From Pseudomonas sp. MYb185 (lineage in GTDB: Bacteria > Pseudomonadota > Gammaproteobacteria > Pseudomonadales > Pseudomonadaceae), in assembly GCF_002979975.1 (NCBI RefSeq), contig NZ_PCQD01000001.1, forward strand, positions 372,001 through 436,000: a stretch of 64,000 bases of DNA, read 5' to 3'. Position 1 is the first letter of the stretch. Every line of letters starts with the position of its first letter. Under the pieces are notes generated by a model, which saw nothing but the letters and a program-made list of their open reading frames with translations, had not been told where the DNA came from and searched no databases. Shown here in pieces: positions 29,273 through 40,131 of the stretch. The position numbers and the translations under genes are program-made.

Positions 29273-30246
29273 TGGCGGCTTCCAGCACACCGACGGTGAT
29301 CTGCCTGATGGGGCCGACCGCCGCGGGCAAGACCGACATGGCGCTGCATCTGGCCGAGCGACTGCCCTGCGAGTTGATCAGCGTGGATTCGGCATTGGTA
29401 TACCGGGGCATGGATATCGGTACCGCCAAGCCCGACGCCGATACCCTGGCCCGCTATCCGCACCATCTGGTGGATATCCTCGATCCGGCCGAGGCCTATT
29501 CGGCGGCGCGTTTTCGCAGCGATGCCCAGCGCCTGATCGCCGATATCATCGCTCGGGGTCGCATCCCGCTGCTGGTCGGCGGCACCATGCTGTACTACAA
29601 GGCGCTGGCCGGCGGACTGGCACAGATGCCGGCGGCCGATCCGGTGGTGCGTCAGCGGATTGAAGCCATGGCCGCCGCCCAGGGCTGGGAGGCGGTGCAC
29701 GCCGAGCTGGCCAGGGTCGATCCGCCGTCGGCGGCCCGTATTCACCCCAACGACCCGCAGCGCATTCAGCGCGCCTACGAGGTGTTTCTGCTCAGTGGCG
29801 TGACGTTGACCGACTGGCATGCCCGTCAGGCGCTGGAAATTGCTCAAAGCAGCGCGACTGGCGGGGCAAATATGTCCTATACTACGCGCTATGTGGCTGT
29901 GGCTCCCCGTGAGCGACATATCCTCCATGAACGTATTACCCTGCGTTTTTCACAGATGATCGAGCAGGGTTTCATTGCCGAAGTGGAAGCCCTGCATGCG
30001 CGGGGCGATCTGGATGTGTCCATGCCGTCGGTACGTGCAGTGGGATACCGGCAGGCCTGGGATTATCTCGAGGGGAAACTCTCTCTGGATGAGATGGTCG
30101 AACGAGGTGTGATTGCCACCCGGCAGTTGGCGAAGCGGCAGTTTACCTGGCTGCGCGGTTGGCATGAGGAAATCGAATGGTTCGACAGCCTGGATCCGAA
30201 AAGATCCGACAAGCTCTTGAAACACCTCGGATCAGTCGCAATATAG
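29272..30246 (+). CDS. miaA: tRNA dimethylallyltransferase MiaA
   Basis: The 324-residue enzyme that transfers a dimethylallyl group to adenosine 37 of tRNAs reading UNN codons. Its P-loop is [11 protein letters not shown] and the catalytic aspartate is in '[20 protein letters not shown]'. '[14 protein letters not shown]' and '[14 protein letters not shown]' are conserved tRNA-binding segments. ATG 29272 overlaps the mutL stop (TGATG). It precedes hfq by 136 bases, a gap that in related bacteria carries hfq promoters. Confidence 0.97.
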   Translation: MAASSTPTVICLMGPTAAGKTDMALHLAERLPCELISVDSALVYRGMDIGTAKPDADTLARYPHHLVDILDPAEAYSAARFRSDAQRLIADIIARGRIPLLVGGTMLYYKALAGGLAQMPAADPVVRQRIEAMAAAQGWEAVHAELARVDPPSAARIHPNDPQRIQRAYEVFLLSGVTLTDWHARQALEIAQSSATGGANMSYTTRYVAVAPRERHILHERITLRFSQMIEQGFIAEVEALHARGDLDVSMPSVRAVGYRQAWDYLEGKLSLDEMVERGVIATRQLAKRQFTWLRGWHEEIEWFDSLDPKRSDKLLKHLGSVAI

Positions 30247-30382
30247 TCTTCTCGTCGTACTTCCGTCGACAAGTGCCAAGCAGTCATCCGGATTCTGGCT
30301 GTCCGTCCCGATGGACTGGCCGGATAATGTATTTCAATCTTATTTAGCGGTTCCCATAATGGTTTCCATAAGGAGTGAGGCA

Positions 30383-30637
30383 ATGTCAAAAGGGCATTCA
30401 CTACAAGACCCTTACCTGAACGTTCTGCGCAAGGAACGTGTTCCGGTATCCATCTACCTGGTCAACGGCATCAAGCTGCAGGGCCAGATCGAATCTTTCG
30501 ATCAGTTCGTCATTCTGCTGAAGAACACCGTCAGCCAGATGGTATACAAGCACGCCATCTCCACCGTGGTTCCCGGTCGTCCGGTACGCCTGCCGGTGCA
30601 GGGTGCGGGCGATGAAGCCGAGGCCGGCAATCCTTGA
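30383..30637 (+). CDS. hfq: RNA chaperone Hfq
   Basis: The 84-residue hexameric RNA chaperone that pairs small RNAs with mRNAs. The Sm1 region ([20 protein letters not shown]) and Sm2 region ([10 protein letters not shown]) are both standard, and the rim-facing 'LRKERVPV' segment is present. The C-terminal tail is short ([11 protein letters not shown]), as in other pseudomonads. The start follows AAGGAGTGAGG at 30370-30380. It is followed by hflX, hflK and hflC. Confidence 0.99.
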   Translation: MSKGHSLQDPYLNVLRKERVPVSIYLVNGIKLQGQIESFDQFVILLKNTVSQMVYKHAISTVVPGRPVRLPVQGAGDEAEAGNP

Positions 30638-30654
30638 TCGCGCGGGAGGCCTGA

Positions 30655-31956
30655 TTGTTTTTTGAACGCCATGAGGGGGGTGAACGTGCAGTACTCGTTC
30701 ACCTGGAAGGCCAGGATGAGCAGAACCGTGAAGACCCTCATGAGTTTCTGGAACTGGTGCGTTCGGCCGGGGCGGAGATTGTCGATTTCCTGACGATCAG
30801 TCGTTACCAGCCCAGTCCGCGTTTTCTCATCGGCAGCGGCAAGGTGGAAGAGCTGCGCAGCCTGGTCAAGGCCGGTGAAGGCGACCTGGTGATCTTCAAC
30901 CACGTATTGACGCCCAGCCAGGAACGCAACCTCGAGCGTGAGCTCGAGTGCCGGGTGATCGACCGTACCGGTCTGATCCTGGACATCTTCGCCCAGCGTG
31001 CCCGTACCCACGAGGGCAAGCTGCAGGTCGAGCTGGCTCAGCTCGATCACCTGAGTACCCGGCTGGTCCGCGGCTGGACCCACCTTGAGCGGCAGAAGGG
31101 TGGTATCGGCCTGCGCGGTCCGGGTGAAACCCAGCTGGAAACCGACCGTCGCCTGCTGCGGGTACGCATCAAGCAGATCAGCAAGCGCCTGGAAAAGGTG
31201 CGCAGCCAGCGTGACCAGGCGCGACGTGCACGGCGCCGGGCCGAGATTCCGGTGGTGTCCCTGGTCGGTTATACCAACGCCGGCAAATCCACCCTGTTCA
31301 ATCAGCTCACCGAGTCCTCGGTGTATGCCGCCGACCAGTTGTTCGCTACCCTTGACCCGACCTTGCGCCGGGTCGAGCTGGCAGACATCGGAGCGGTGGT
31401 GCTGGCCGATACCGTGGGTTTCATCCGTCATCTGCCGCACAAGCTGGTGGAGGCGTTTCGCGCCACCCTGGAGGAATCCAGCCAGGCCGACCTGCTGCTG
31501 CATGTGATCGACTCGGCGGATGAGGAGCGGCCGTCCAATATCGAGCAGGTCAATCTGGTACTCGATGAGATCGGCGCCAGCGAGCTGCCGATGCTGGAGG
31601 TCTACAACAAGATCGACCTGCTGGACAACTTCGAGCCGCAGATACAACGTGACGGCAATGGGGTCGCGGTGCGTGTCTGGCTGTCGGCACGGGATGGACG
31701 CGGGCTGGATTTGCTGGCGCAGGCGATTGTCGAGCGCCTGAGCGAGGATATCGTGCAGGAAAGCATCGTTCTGGAGCACGCCGAGGCGCGCCTGCGAGCG
31801 CAATTCTATGCCGCCGGCGCAGTGACCGGTGAGCGTATTGCCGGCGACGGCAGGCAGGAACTGGACCTGCGGCTGCCCCGCAGCGACTTCAATCGCCTGC
31901 TCAAGCGCGAAGGCTGGCAGCCGGATGCATTTCTCGAACAACACACTTTGCAATAA
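30655..31956 (+). CDS. hflX: ribosome-associated GTPase HflX
   Basis: GTPase of 433 residues that binds the 50S subunit and splits stalled ribosomes. The N-terminal domain (MFFERHEGGERAVLVHL) and glycine-rich helical linker (GPGETQLETDRRLLR) precede the G domain, with G1 GYTNAGKSTLFN, G3 DTVGFIRHLP and G4 NKIDLL. Translation begins at TTG 30655 after GGGAGG (30643-30648), matching the conserved N-terminus. The gene lies 17 bases after hfq and 119 bases before hflK. Confidence 0.96.
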   Translation: MFFERHEGGERAVLVHLEGQDEQNREDPHEFLELVRSAGAEIVDFLTISRYQPSPRFLIGSGKVEELRSLVKAGEGDLVIFNHVLTPSQERNLERELECRVIDRTGLILDIFAQRARTHEGKLQVELAQLDHLSTRLVRGWTHLERQKGGIGLRGPGETQLETDRRLLRVRIKQISKRLEKVRSQRDQARRARRRAEIPVVSLVGYTNAGKSTLFNQLTESSVYAADQLFATLDPTLRRVELADIGAVVLADTVGFIRHLPHKLVEAFRATLEESSQADLLLHVIDSADEERPSNIEQVNLVLDEIGASELPMLEVYNKIDLLDNFEPQIQRDGNGVAVRVWLSARDGRGLDLLAQAIVERLSEDIVQESIVLEHAEARLRAQFYAAGAVTGERIAGDGRQELDLRLPRSDFNRLLKREGWQPDAFLEQHTLQ

Positions 31957-32075
31957 TGCATGCCGACTGCGGTTCGCGAACCAGCCGGCATTTGCTGTAG
32001 GATTGCGCAAATGACTGTGCCGGCCAACCGGTGTCGGCAAAAGCAGTTTCATAGGTTTGGACAACGGAGAACGCT

Positions 32076-33287
32076 ATGGCGTGGAATGAGCCTGGTGGTG
32101 GTAACAACTCGAACAACCAGGACCCCTGGGGGAGTGGCGGCAACCGTGGCGGTGGCAATCGCGGCGGCAAGCAAGGTCCGCCCGATCTGGACGAAGCGCT
32201 ACGCAAACTGCAGGACAGCCTGAACGGCATCTTCGGCAACAAGAAGCGTGGCGGTGGTGATGGTGGCGGTACAGGCCGTCGCCTCGGCGGTGGCCAGGGT
32301 ATTCCCAAGGGCGTATGGGCCATCGGCGCCTTGCTGGTCTTCGTATTCTGGCTGTTCAACGCCGTGTACATGGTCGACGAGCAGGAGCAGGCAGTCGTGC
32401 TGCGCTTCGGTGAATACAACCGTACCGTCGAGTCCGGCCTGCATGTGTACTTCCCGCCGGTCGAGAAGAAGTTCCAGCGCAACGTGACCCAGGTGCGTTC
32501 CTATCGCCAACAGGGCCAGATGCTCACCGAGGACGAGAACATCGTCGAGGTGCCGCTGGCGGTGCAATACCGGATTTCCAACCTGGAATCCTTCGTACTG
32601 AAGGTCGAGGACCCGGAAACCAGTCTGCGTCATGCCACCGAGAGTGCACTGCGTCACGTGGTTGGTTCCACACCGATGCACCAGGTGCTGACCGAAGGGC
32701 GTGAGCAGATGGGTGTCGAGACCACCGAGCGCCTGCAGCGCTATCTGGATGCCTATCAGACCGGCATCACCGTGGTACAGGTGAACATCGAGAGTGCCCA
32801 GGCCCCGGCCGAGGTGCAGGATGCGTTCGATGACGTGATCCGTGCCCGTGAAGACGAGGTGCGTGAGCGCAACCAGGCCGAATCCTATGCCAATGGCGTG
32901 ATCCCGGAAGCCCGTGGTCAGGCCCAGCGTCTGCTGGAAGAAGCCAACGGTTACCGCCAGGCCATGGTCGCCCGCGCCGAGGGTGAGGCCGAACGCTTCA
33001 ACCTGCTGGTCGCCCAGTATCAACAGGCGCCGGAAGTAATGCGTGAGCGGATGTTCATCGAGACCATGCAGGAAGTGTTGAGCAACACCAGCAAGATCAT
33101 GGTGTCCGGCGGCGAAGGCAACAGCAATCTGCTGTACCTGCCGATCGACAAGCTGATGCAGCAGGGTGGCGGCGGTTCGTCTTCCTCGTCGTCCGTTGTC
33201 GTGCCTTCCTCTACCGGTGCTGACGCCAATACGCGTCTGCCCGCCCAACTGCAGCAGCGCGATCTGCGTTCAAGGGAGAACCGCTGA
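32076..33287 (+). CDS. hflK: FtsH protease modulator HflK
   Basis: A 403-residue inner-membrane SPFH/prohibitin protein that forms a large complex with HflC around the FtsH protease and limits its action on membrane proteins. The N-terminus is glycine- and asparagine-rich (to about residue 70), one membrane helix follows (about 80-100, 'GVWAIGALLVFVFWLFNAVY'), then the SPFH domain and a coiled-coil with 'AESYANGVIPEARGQA'. The C-terminus is a serine-rich tail. hflC overlaps its stop by one base. Confidence 0.97.
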   Translation: MAWNEPGGGNNSNNQDPWGSGGNRGGGNRGGKQGPPDLDEALRKLQDSLNGIFGNKKRGGGDGGGTGRRLGGGQGIPKGVWAIGALLVFVFWLFNAVYMVDEQEQAVVLRFGEYNRTVESGLHVYFPPVEKKFQRNVTQVRSYRQQGQMLTEDENIVEVPLAVQYRISNLESFVLKVEDPETSLRHATESALRHVVGSTPMHQVLTEGREQMGVETTERLQRYLDAYQTGITVVQVNIESAQAPAEVQDAFDDVIRAREDEVRERNQAESYANGVIPEARGQAQRLLEEANGYRQAMVARAEGEAERFNLLVAQYQQAPEVMRERMFIETMQEVLSNTSKIMVSGGEGNSNLLYLPIDKLMQQGGGGSSSSSSVVVPSSTGADANTRLPAQLQQRDLRSRENR

Positions 33288-34159
33288 TGACTAACAAGTC
33301 GATTTTTGGACTCATCATCGCCCTGGTGGTGATTGTGGTCGGCTGGAGCAGTTTCTTTATCGTCGAGCAGACCCAGCGCGGTCTGGTGCTGCAGTTCGGT
33401 AAGGTGGTGCGTGACGATGTGCCTCCGGGCCTGCACTTCAAGCTGCCCTTCGTGCAGGAGGCCAAGCTGTTCGACGGCCGTCTGCTGACCCTGGATACCG
33501 CGACCCAGCGCTACCTGACCCTGGAGAAGAAGGCGCTGATGGTGGATTCCTTCGCCAAGTGGCGCATCGCCAACGTGCAGCGCTACTACACCGCGACGTC
33601 CGGTCTGCGCTCGATCGCCGAGGAGCGTCTGTCACGGCAGCTCGAGTCCGGTCTGCGTAACGAAGTGGCACGCCGTACCCTGCACGAGGTTGTGGCCGGT
33701 GAGCGCGACCAACTGATGGCCGACATCACCGCTGAGCTGAATGCCAGCGCGCGGCGTGAACTGGGTATCGAAGTGCTCGATGTACGGGTCAAGGGCATGG
33801 ATCTGCCACGCGAGGTCAACCGCAGCGTATTCGAGCGGATGAGCACCGAGCGTGAGCGGGAAGCGCGCGAGCACCGCGCCAAGGGTCGCGAGTTGGGCGA
33901 AGGTATTCGCGCCGATGCCGACCGCCAGCAGCGGGTGATCCTGGCTGAAGCCTTCCGCGAGGCCGAGGAAGTCCGCGGTCAGGGTGATGCCGAGGCAGCG
34001 GCGATCTATGCTGCAGCCTACAACAAGGATCCGGAGTTCTATTCCTTCTACCGCAGCCTGCAGGCCTACCGTGAGAGCTTCTCCAGCAAGTCCGACGTGC
34101 TGGTGCTCGATCCAGACAGCGAGTTCTTCAAGTTTTTGAGGGGCGCGCAGCAGCCCTGA
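33287..34159 (+). CDS. hflC: FtsH protease modulator HflC
   Basis: The 290-residue partner of HflK with an N-terminal membrane anchor (about residues 5-24, 'IFGLIIALVVIVVGWSSFFI'), an SPFH domain starting 'VEQTQRGLVLQFGKVV' and a long helical coiled-coil containing 'FERMSTEREREAREHRAKG'. The C-terminal 'SDVLVLDPDSEFFKFL' is a conserved ending. Its ATG overlaps the hflK stop. A terminator-like hairpin follows about 65 bases after the stop. Confidence 0.97.
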   Translation: MTNKSIFGLIIALVVIVVGWSSFFIVEQTQRGLVLQFGKVVRDDVPPGLHFKLPFVQEAKLFDGRLLTLDTATQRYLTLEKKALMVDSFAKWRIANVQRYYTATSGLRSIAEERLSRQLESGLRNEVARRTLHEVVAGERDQLMADITAELNASARRELGIEVLDVRVKGMDLPREVNRSVFERMSTEREREAREHRAKGRELGEGIRADADRQQRVILAEAFREAEEVRGQGDAEAAAIYAAAYNKDPEFYSFYRSLQAYRESFSSKSDVLVLDPDSEFFKFLRGAQQP

Positions 34160-34224
34160 TGTGGAACTGACCACACTCGTCCCTTTGGCGGGTGTGGTCG
34201 GTGGAAAACATGCTACAATCGCGC

Positions 34225-34247
34225 AGCCGGGTCATCCCGGCTTTTTT
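34225..34247 (+). terminator. Rho-independent terminator after hflC
   Basis: GCCGGG (34226-34231), loop TCAT, CCCGGC (34236-34241) and six T residues (34242-34247). It lies between hflC and the DUF2065 gene and would end or attenuate the hfq-hflXKC transcript. A TACAAT hexamer just before it (34214-34219) could be a -10 box for the downstream genes. Confidence 0.9.
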
Positions 34248-34280
34248 GTGACCGGCGGTATCGGGAAGAGGTATGGGCCG

Positions 34281-34466
34281 ATGTGGCACAGTCTGGCTAC
34301 GGCGCTTTGTCTGGTGCTCGTTCTGGAGGGCCTGATGCCGTTTCTGGCTCCCGCTGCGTGGAAGCGCATGCTGGCCGCGGCGAGCCGCATCAGCGATCGC
34401 CAACTGCGCATTGCCGGCTTGCTTTGCATGCTGACGGGTACCGCCTGCCTGTACCTGATCCGCTAG
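34281..34466 (+). CDS. DUF2065 small membrane protein
   Basis: A 61-residue protein of the DUF2065 family with two hydrophobic helices (about residues 3-22 and 42-60) separated by a short basic loop ([19 protein letters not shown]). 'EGLMPFLAP' at the end of the first helix is the family signature. It almost always sits between hflC and hisZ/purA, suggesting a link to the HflKC-FtsH system, but its function is unknown. ATG 34281 is chosen; the frame is open upstream through the terminator, where translation is unlikely. Confidence 0.88.
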   Translation: MWHSLATALCLVLVLEGLMPFLAPAAWKRMLAAASRISDRQLRIAGLLCMLTGTACLYLIR

Positions 34467-34491
34467 CCCTTACGTAATAAAGGTTTTGAAA

Positions 34492-35682
34492 ATGCCTACT
34501 GTTGATCGTTGGCTGTTGCCTGACGGGATCGAAGAAGTGCTGCCTGAGGAGGCGGCGCGTACCGAAGCAGCCCGCCGGCAACTGCTGGATCTGTTCTCCC
34601 GCTGGGGTTATGACCTGGTCATTACGCCGCATATCGAGTACCTCGAATCCCTGCTGACCGGCTCCGGTCACGATATGGATCTGCAGACCTTCAAGATGAC
34701 CGACCAGATGTCCGGTCGCATGCTCGGCCTGCGTGCCGACATCACCCCGCAGGTGGCGCGGATCGATGCCCATACGCTGGGTGCCGACGGCCCCAGTCGT
34801 CTATGCTATTGCGGTAGCGTGCTACACACCCTGCCGCGGCCGTTGTCCACCTCGCGCAGCCTGATCCAGTTGGGCGCCGAGTTGTACGGCGATGCCTCCA
34901 GCGCCAGTGACATCGAAGTCATCTCGCTGATGCTGGAAACGCTGGCCGCCAGCCGGGTGGAAAACGTGCATCTGGACCTGGGCCATGTGGGCATCTACCG
35001 CGGCCTGGTGCAGGCCGCCGAGCTGGATGGTGCCACCGAGCGGGCACTGTTCGATGCCCTGCAGCGCAAGGCGGCGGATGAAGTACGGGAACTGACCTCC
35101 CGCATCGAGCAGCCGTCGCTGGCGGCGATGCTGTGCGGACTGGTGGACCTGTCCGGTGACATCGATGTACTGGAGCGCGCCCATGCGCTGCTCGAAGGTG
35201 CCCCGGAGCAGATTACGGTAGCGCTGGATGAACTGGCGGAAATCGCCCAGACCATCACGCAGCGTTACCCGTCGGTGCCGCTGTATTTCGATCTGGCCGA
35301 GCTGCGTGGCTATCACTACCACACCGGGGTGACCTTCGCTGCCTTCATTCCCGGGACCGGTCAGAGCATTGCCCAGGGTGGCCGCTACGACGAGATCGGT
35401 CGGGACTTCGGCCGGGCGCGCCCGGCTACCGGTTTCTCCACCGATCTGCGGCTGCTGGTTTCCTGCGGACAGATCGAGGCCGACAGCCGCAGCCATGGCA
35501 TCTGGGCACCACATGCCAGCCAGCCGGGCCTGCAGGACAAGGTCATGCAACTGCGCAGCGCTGGCGAGCGGGTGATAGTGGCATTACCCGGCCAGTTGGA
35601 TACCGATGCGGCGAGCCTGGGGTGTGATCGCATCCTGCGCTTTGAAAACGATTGCTGGCAGGTTACAGAACTGCAAGTTTGA
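34492..35682 (+). CDS. hisZ: ATP phosphoribosyltransferase regulatory subunit HisZ
   Basis: A 396-residue paralogue of histidyl-tRNA synthetase that lacks aminoacylation activity and activates the short form of HisG in the first step of histidine synthesis. The class II core is present ('[15 protein letters not shown]', '[15 protein letters not shown]', '[13 protein letters not shown]'), while the anticodon-binding domain of true HisRS is missing. The start is ATG 34492 with AAAGG upstream. It lies 50 bases before purA, the usual hisZ-purA order. Confidence 0.95.
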   Translation: MPTVDRWLLPDGIEEVLPEEAARTEAARRQLLDLFSRWGYDLVITPHIEYLESLLTGSGHDMDLQTFKMTDQMSGRMLGLRADITPQVARIDAHTLGADGPSRLCYCGSVLHTLPRPLSTSRSLIQLGAELYGDASSASDIEVISLMLETLAASRVENVHLDLGHVGIYRGLVQAAELDGATERALFDALQRKAADEVRELTSRIEQPSLAAMLCGLVDLSGDIDVLERAHALLEGAPEQITVALDELAEIAQTITQRYPSVPLYFDLAELRGYHYHTGVTFAAFIPGTGQSIAQGGRYDEIGRDFGRARPATGFSTDLRLLVSCGQIEADSRSHGIWAPHASQPGLQDKVMQLRSAGERVIVALPGQLDTDAASLGCDRILRFENDCWQVTELQV

Positions 35683-35710
35683 TTCCGTGGCCTGCTGGGC
35701 CAGTCCATAA

Positions 35711-37021
<1,311 letters not shown>

Positions 37022-37103
37022 GTTGAATTGATTGTGGCGAGGGAAAAAGCGCTCTGCTTGAACTGACGTCTATCATCTTGGATGGTCAGTTCAGGTTGGG
37101 CTC

Positions 37104-37146
37104 GAGGCTTGGGTTCTGTATTGCACAGAACCCAGGCCTTTTGGTT
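37104..37146 (+). terminator. Rho-independent terminator after purA
   Basis: A long stem with core GGGTTCTGT (37111-37119) / ACAGAACCC (37125-37133), extended on both sides to 37105 and 37139 with one G-U pair, followed by TT-GG-TTTT. Just before it a second hairpin, TGAACTGAC (37059-37067) / GTCAGTTCA (37085-37093), is possible. This marks the boundary between core genes and the island. Confidence 0.85.
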
Positions 37147-37184
37147 TTACCTGATCCGGTTGTAGGACGTGTGATTGCTGAGAA

Positions 37185-37508
37185 TCACCACTGCCGATCA
37201 GGTATTTCTACCACGAGGCCATCGAGTACTGGGGACATGACAATCTGGCAGCATAGTCTGCTGTTGGGTTTTACTTCAGCTGCCGCGCATTCCAGCATAC
37301 CGGCTTCGCGCTCTGTGGGTGCAGGAAGCTTGTCACAAAACGCTTCGTCCACATAAACGTGGCAGGTTGCGCAACTGGCGCTACCCCCACAGTCACCCAC
37401 GATGTCATAGATGCCGTTGGACACTGCGGCCTGCATCAGACTGACTCCATCCGACACATCCAGTTCATGCCGGGTTCCATCATGTGATATGTATACGACT
37501 TTAGACAT
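37185..37508 (-). CDS. camB: putidaredoxin (2Fe-2S ferredoxin)
   Basis: The 107-residue vertebrate-type 2Fe-2S ferredoxin that carries electrons from putidaredoxin reductase to P450cam. I recognise it as CamB: long blocks are the same as P. putida putidaredoxin, including 'GVSLMQAAVSNGIYDIVGDC'. Cluster ligands are Cys40, Cys46, Cys49 and Cys87 (counting Met1). Residues known to matter for P450cam binding and effector action are kept: Asp39 (Asp38 in the usual numbering) and the C-terminal Trp107 (DRQW). ATG 37508 has AAGGA eight bases upstream. It is the last gene of camDCAB. Confidence 0.97.
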   Translation of the reverse strand: MSKVVYISHDGTRHELDVSDGVSLMQAAVSNGIYDIVGDCGGSASCATCHVYVDEAFCDKLPAPTEREAGMLECAAAEVKPNSRLCCQIVMSPVLDGLVVEIPDRQW

Positions 37509-37575
37509 TGTTCTTATCCTTGTACCCATTGGGGTAAAAACACCAGTCTTCTGACTGTAGAATTGCGGGTTATAT

Positions 37576-38844
37576 TCAGGCGTAATTCGGCTCAGCTCTT
37601 GCTGCGGCTATGATCTCTTTCAACGGTACGCTCTCATCGGCCAATAGAGCTGGATCAATCAGGAGTTGATCGGTGACAATCTGTTTCGATAGATTGAACT
37701 CCACTGGACGGTTCACTGTATCTACAGCTAATGCCCGATTGCTTCTGAGATAGAAGACGCTGAAATCCGGTTGCTCCATACTGCCGCGAATTACGATCCG
37801 CTCGTAACCATCGGAGAGGCCAACCATCTTCAATCCTATGTCATATTGATCAGACCAGAACCAGGGGGCAGCTTCGCTGCGACAGGCTTTTCCACACAGG
37901 ATCGCGGCAATTTTTCTTGCCTGCTCCAAGGCATTGGGCACGGACTCGATACGAACCCAGCGGTTATAGATGCTGCTGCGAAAGCGGGCGCAGTCGCCGA
38001 GTGCCATGATCGCTGGATCTGATGTTTGCATCAGTTCGTTGACGATGATTCCATCATCGACCTGCAGCCCGGCTGCGCTGGCCAGCTCGCAATTTGGAAC
38101 CAACCCGATGCCGGCGACCACCAGATCGGTATCGAATCGTCTACCGTCGGTGCAGACTACGGCTCGCACGTGCTGCTTATCCGCAGACATCTCAAAGCCG
38201 GCAATCTGGGTGTTGACCTGGATATCCACTCCTGCTGCGCGGTGCAGGCGTTCATAGAAAGACGACACCAGTGGCGCGGTTACGCGATCCAGTACCCTGT
38301 CTGCGATCGTCAGAAGAGTGACCTGCATACCTTTTTTAATTGCGGAGGCGGCAACTTCCAGGCCGATGTAGCCGCTTCCTATCACCACCATCCGGTTGCC
38401 AGGCACCAACTGGAGACGAATACGTTCCGCGTCCGATAGCGTGCGCAGATAGCAAAAATTGTCCGCCTCCGCCAAGGGGGCGCAGTCAGCCGGCATCGTG
38501 CGTGGACGGCCGCCGGTTGCCAGCACCAATCGGTCATAGTTCAGTGTTTGTCCGTCGGCGAGCTGTACCTGAGCAGCTTCGCGGTTAATGGCATCGACTC
38601 TGATGCCGCTCAGCAAGTGGATATTCTGTGCCTGGTAAGCTTCTGGTGTTCTTAGGTACAGGCTTTCGGCAGTTGCTGCACCAGCCAGATAAGCTTTGGA
38701 TAGGGGGGGCAGGTGGTGTGGAATATCAGCGCTTTCACCTATCAGAGTGATCTCGCCTTGCCAGCCATTGGCCCGTAGGCCGAAGGCAACTTCGACTCCT
38801 GCTTGCCCGGTTCCTATGATGACTACCTTTTCGTGTGCTTTCAC
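37576..38844 (-). CDS. camA: putidaredoxin reductase
   Basis: FAD-dependent NADH:putidaredoxin oxidoreductase, 422 residues, the length of P. putida CamA. FAD motif 'VVIIGTGQAGVEVAFGLR', NAD motif 'MVVIGSGYIGLEVAASAIKK' and 'SDPAIMALGDCARF' (FAD pyrophosphate) are intact; the C-terminal 'SDQYDIGLKMVGLSDGYERI' is CamA-like. GTG 38844 is taken as start: GGAGG lies seven bases upstream, the N-terminus then matches CamA, and a GTG start is also what I recall for P. putida camA. It begins 17 bases after camC ends and precedes camB by 67 bases. Confidence 0.96.
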   Translation of the reverse strand: MKAHEKVVIIGTGQAGVEVAFGLRANGWQGEITLIGESADIPHHLPPLSKAYLAGAATAESLYLRTPEAYQAQNIHLLSGIRVDAINREAAQVQLADGQTLNYDRLVLATGGRPRTMPADCAPLAEADNFCYLRTLSDAERIRLQLVPGNRMVVIGSGYIGLEVAASAIKKGMQVTLLTIADRVLDRVTAPLVSSFYERLHRAAGVDIQVNTQIAGFEMSADKQHVRAVVCTDGRRFDTDLVVAGIGLVPNCELASAAGLQVDDGIIVNELMQTSDPAIMALGDCARFRSSIYNRWVRIESVPNALEQARKIAAILCGKACRSEAAPWFWSDQYDIGLKMVGLSDGYERIVIRGSMEQPDFSVFYLRSNRALAVDTVNRPVEFNLSKQIVTDQLLIDPALLADESVPLKEIIAAARAEPNYA

Positions 38845-38861
38845 AATGCGGCCTCCCGCGG

Positions 38862-40109
38862 CTAAAGCGCTTTGGTCGAGGCAGTGTCCCAAACCAGAGG
38901 CAGGGATTTTACGCCGCTGACTATGCCACCCTGATGCTGAACTTCGGCGCCGGGCTTGATAGAAAAGTCGGGGATGCGTGCAAGCCATTCCTGCAGGGTG
39001 ATGATAATCTCACGCCGCGCCAGATGTTGGCCCACGCACAGGTGGCTGCCATGGCCAAAGGTGGTGTGGGAAACCTTCTCACGGTTGAAGTCCACGTGCA
39101 TCGGGCAGGCGTTTTCTCGCTCATCCAGACCGGACAACAGTTGTGGCAGGAGAATTAGATCGCCCTTCTTCATCTGGACGCCATGGAACTCATGGTCCGA
39201 AGTCAGAATTCGGCCATCGGCGACGACAGAAAATCGACGAAGGAGTTCTTCTATGGCGAACGGAATGCGATCAGGGTTTTCTGTCAGATCAAGGCGATGT
39301 TCAGGGCTTCTCGCCAGAAACTCCATGATGAAACTGAGAAAATTGACCACGGTATCCAGCCCGGCAAGCAGCAGCAGGCCACAAATTTTCTTGGCTTCAT
39401 CACTGGTAATGGGACGACCATCGACCTCGCCGTTGGCGACGATGCTGATGGCGTCCGTACCTGGCTTGCCTGTGCGGGCTGCGATGATCGGTATCAAGTA
39501 CTCATACAGCGCGTCTCGTGCCTCGGCGAACGTCATGCTGCCATCAGGACGAGTCATCTGGTCACATATATATTTCAGGTGCGGAACATCTTCATCGGGT
39601 AGTCCTGCCAACAGCATGAAAATGCGAATCGGGAAGGGCTCAGCATAAGCATCGGTAAAGTTGCATTCGCCTTTCAATTGCAGATCATCAATGAGGGAGC
39701 AGGCTAGCTCCCGAATCTGTTCTTCCATGCTGTCGACTACTGGCAAGCCCACCACTTTGTTATGAATGGCGCGGTACTTGCGCTGTTCCGGTGGGTCCAT
39801 CGACGTTGGGATAAAATCATAGGCCTCGCCAGCTTCGCGCGGAATAAAAGGGCACTCACTGGAGAAAAATTGTGGGTTCTCATAAGCCTCGCGGATGAGT
39901 TTCGCGCGTGTGGCTATCCAATGGCCGCCGTTGCGCTGAGTCCAGACAATATCCGGAATATTTGGCCCTTGCAGGGTAGCCCATGCCCTCTGTGCTCCTT
40001 GTGACAGATTCGGTGGGTTGTACATGTCAAAGTCAAACACGAGGTGCTGAGGAACGTGAGCCGGTAGGGGGGCTAGGCCATTCTCGTTGTGCATGGTTTG
40101 AGTGCTCAT
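38862..40109 (-). CDS. camC: camphor 5-monooxygenase cytochrome P450cam
   Basis: Cytochrome P450 that hydroxylates camphor to 5-exo-hydroxycamphor. It has 415 residues like P. putida P450cam and aligns by eye without gaps. In the usual numbering (Met not counted) I find Phe87, Tyr96 (the camphor ketone hydrogen bond), Thr101, Arg112, Asp182, Thr185, Asp251-Thr252 (oxygen activation), heme ligand Cys357 ([11 protein letters not shown]), Ile395 and Val396. Two I-helix changes stand out: the residues before Gly249 are Leu247-Ala248 where P450cam, from memory, has Val247-Gly248; residue 294 is Val instead of Leu. Start ATG has AGGAG seven bases upstream. It lies 22 bases after camD. Confidence 0.97.
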   Translation of the reverse strand: MSTQTMHNENGLAPLPAHVPQHLVFDFDMYNPPNLSQGAQRAWATLQGPNIPDIVWTQRNGGHWIATRAKLIREAYENPQFFSSECPFIPREAGEAYDFIPTSMDPPEQRKYRAIHNKVVGLPVVDSMEEQIRELACSLIDDLQLKGECNFTDAYAEPFPIRIFMLLAGLPDEDVPHLKYICDQMTRPDGSMTFAEARDALYEYLIPIIAARTGKPGTDAISIVANGEVDGRPITSDEAKKICGLLLLAGLDTVVNFLSFIMEFLARSPEHRLDLTENPDRIPFAIEELLRRFSVVADGRILTSDHEFHGVQMKKGDLILLPQLLSGLDERENACPMHVDFNREKVSHTTFGHGSHLCVGQHLARREIIITLQEWLARIPDFSIKPGAEVQHQGGIVSGVKSLPLVWDTASTKAL

Positions 40110-40131
40110 TATTATTCTCCTAACTCAATAT

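Noticed and set aside
26402-29290. Very long open frame (962 codons) on the minus strand
   Set aside because: It is antisense to amiB, mutL and miaA and reflects GC-rich codon bias. The plus-strand frames have clear family motifs and the antisense product has low-complexity Gln/Arg/Ala composition.
37022-37184. tRNA gene as an integration site after purA
   Set aside because: I found only hairpins; no cloverleaf or T-loop GTTCGA-type sequence was visible.
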